6,489 nucleotides of DNA from an uncultured Oscillospiraceae bacterium (GTDB lineage: Bacteria; Bacillota; Clostridia; Oscillospirales; Acutalibacteraceae): the NCBI GenBank assembly GCA_900550315.1, contig URRK01000097.1:1-6489 (forward strand), given 5' to 3'. The notes under the pieces are model-generated. The model searched no databases. It had not been told where the DNA came from and saw only the letters and a program-made list of their open reading frames with translations. Shown in pieces: positions 6,243 to 6,489 of the stretch. The first letter of the stretch is position 1, and every line of letters begins with the position of its first letter. Position numbers and translations under genes: made by a program.

Positions 6243-6273
6243 AAAAAACAGCCTTTAAAACACATTTTAAAGG
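6243..6273 (-). terminator. Hairpin plus U-run in the feoA leader: possible attenuator, or palindromic operator
   Basis: Perfect 9-bp arms CCTTTAAAA and TTTTAAAGG (6273-6252 on the - strand) enclose a 4-nt spacer. CTG and then six T (6248-6243) follow, about 45 nt before feoA. In RNA this has the layout of an intrinsic terminator, though the stem has only two G-C pairs and is weak. In DNA the same palindrome could be a regulator site. It does not match the classical Fur box. The sequence does not decide between the two. Confidence 0.4.
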
Positions 6274-6322
6274 GCAAAGTTTCAAAATTTTTAAATTTAC
6301 CCGTATAAACTTTGGCTTGCCC
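6272..6322 (-). other. Bulged hairpin in the feoA leader
   Basis: On the + strand GGGCAAAGTTT (6272-6282) pairs with AAACTTT (6307-6313) and GCCC (6319-6322), leaving a 5-nt bulge and a 24-nt A/T-rich loop. It abuts the palindrome at 6252-6273 and shares two bases with it, so the two structures would compete slightly at their junction. It may be a leader RNA structure. Confidence 0.35.
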
Positions 6323-6489
6323 TAAAAGCCGCCTTAAAAGCAGGGCCTTAACGGGTGTACTGCGGTTAAGTTATTACAAGCCAGTTTATGCAAAAATTAA
6401 ACGGTTGGTGCTTGCTATTTTAGGGGCCGAGTGGTAAGATTATTGGGAAGCCGAACTACACCGGCCGGTTAAAGCAAGGGTTTACATTC

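Larger units (their letters stand above)
6198..6489. other. Gene-free leader region upstream of feoA
   Basis: About 290 nt with no supportable gene. On both strands the frames are broken by stops or lack a start codon. It contains the two hairpins described separately, a 6-bp inverted repeat CTTAAC/GTTAAG at 6347-6370, and a CCGGCCGG palindrome near 6460. I found no convincing -35/-10 pair for feoA, no classical Fur box, no tRNA, and no riboswitch class that I can name. A long 5' untranslated region with RNA-level control, or the intergenic tail of a gene beyond the right edge, would both fit. Confidence 0.5.

Noticed and set aside
5703..6258. Open frames on the + strand opposite feoB and feoA (5703-6020 and 5986-6258)
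   Set aside because: They are complementary-strand shadows of conserved genes, have no ribosome binding sites and show no recognisable protein features.
6252..6322. Fur box or known metal riboswitch upstream of feoA
   Set aside because: No GATAAT-type Fur repeats are present, and I could not match the conserved positions of any metal riboswitch. Only generic hairpins can be claimed.
6420..6489. Possible tRNA (GCCGAGTGGTAAG resembles a D-arm) or start of a gene at the right edge
   Set aside because: No T-arm sequence or acceptor stem can be paired. The open + strand frame here has no start codon in the window, and the - strand frames stop within 35 nt of the edge.

Overview
The window reads as a chromosomal segment of an anaerobic Bacillota (Clostridia) genome. 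This is an inference from three things. The FeoB has a cysteine-rich pore region of clostridial type, the DUF3343 and EF2568-type cysteine desulfurase pair is typical of gut Clostridia and enterococci, and A/T-rich intergenic DNA alternates with moderately GC-rich genes. No rRNA, tRNA, CRISPR array, insertion sequence or phage gene was recognised.

Layout, left to right. (1) Positions 39-932 (+) encode a regulator of about 300 residues with a C-terminal ArsR-like winged helix and an unrecognised N-terminal region. Its frame is open to the left edge, so it may be 5'-partial. A 16-bp perfect inverted repeat pair flanks it (4-19 and 940-955). (2) A strong hairpin at 978-1018 with T-runs on both sides serves as a bidirectional terminator between two convergent genes. 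(3) Positions 1040-2293 (-) encode L-rhamnose isomerase RhaA, with a near-consensus sigma-A promoter and two inverted repeats overlapping it. No rhamnulose kinase, aldolase or rhamnose transporter is in view. (4) Positions 2399-6197 (-) hold a tight four-gene operon transcribed in the order feoA, feoB, DUF3343 (putative Se/S carrier), then a NifS-like cysteine desulfurase. Genes overlap or are separated by less than 40 nt. (5) Positions 6198-6489 are a gene-free leader of nearly 300 nt upstream of feoA, holding stacked hairpins, one followed by a run of six U.

How the genes may work together. FeoA and FeoB import ferrous iron. The cysteine desulfurase takes sulfur (or selenium) from cysteine (or selenocysteine) as an enzyme-bound persulfide, and the small DUF3343 protein with its conserved cysteine is a plausible acceptor or carrier. 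Co-transcription would couple Fe(II) supply to sulfur or selenium mobilisation, for Fe-S cluster or selenium cofactor assembly. This coupling, and the possibly attenuated feoA leader, are the points most worth following up. rhaA looks like a separately regulated sugar gene that happens to lie downstream, although no clear terminator separates it from the feo operon.
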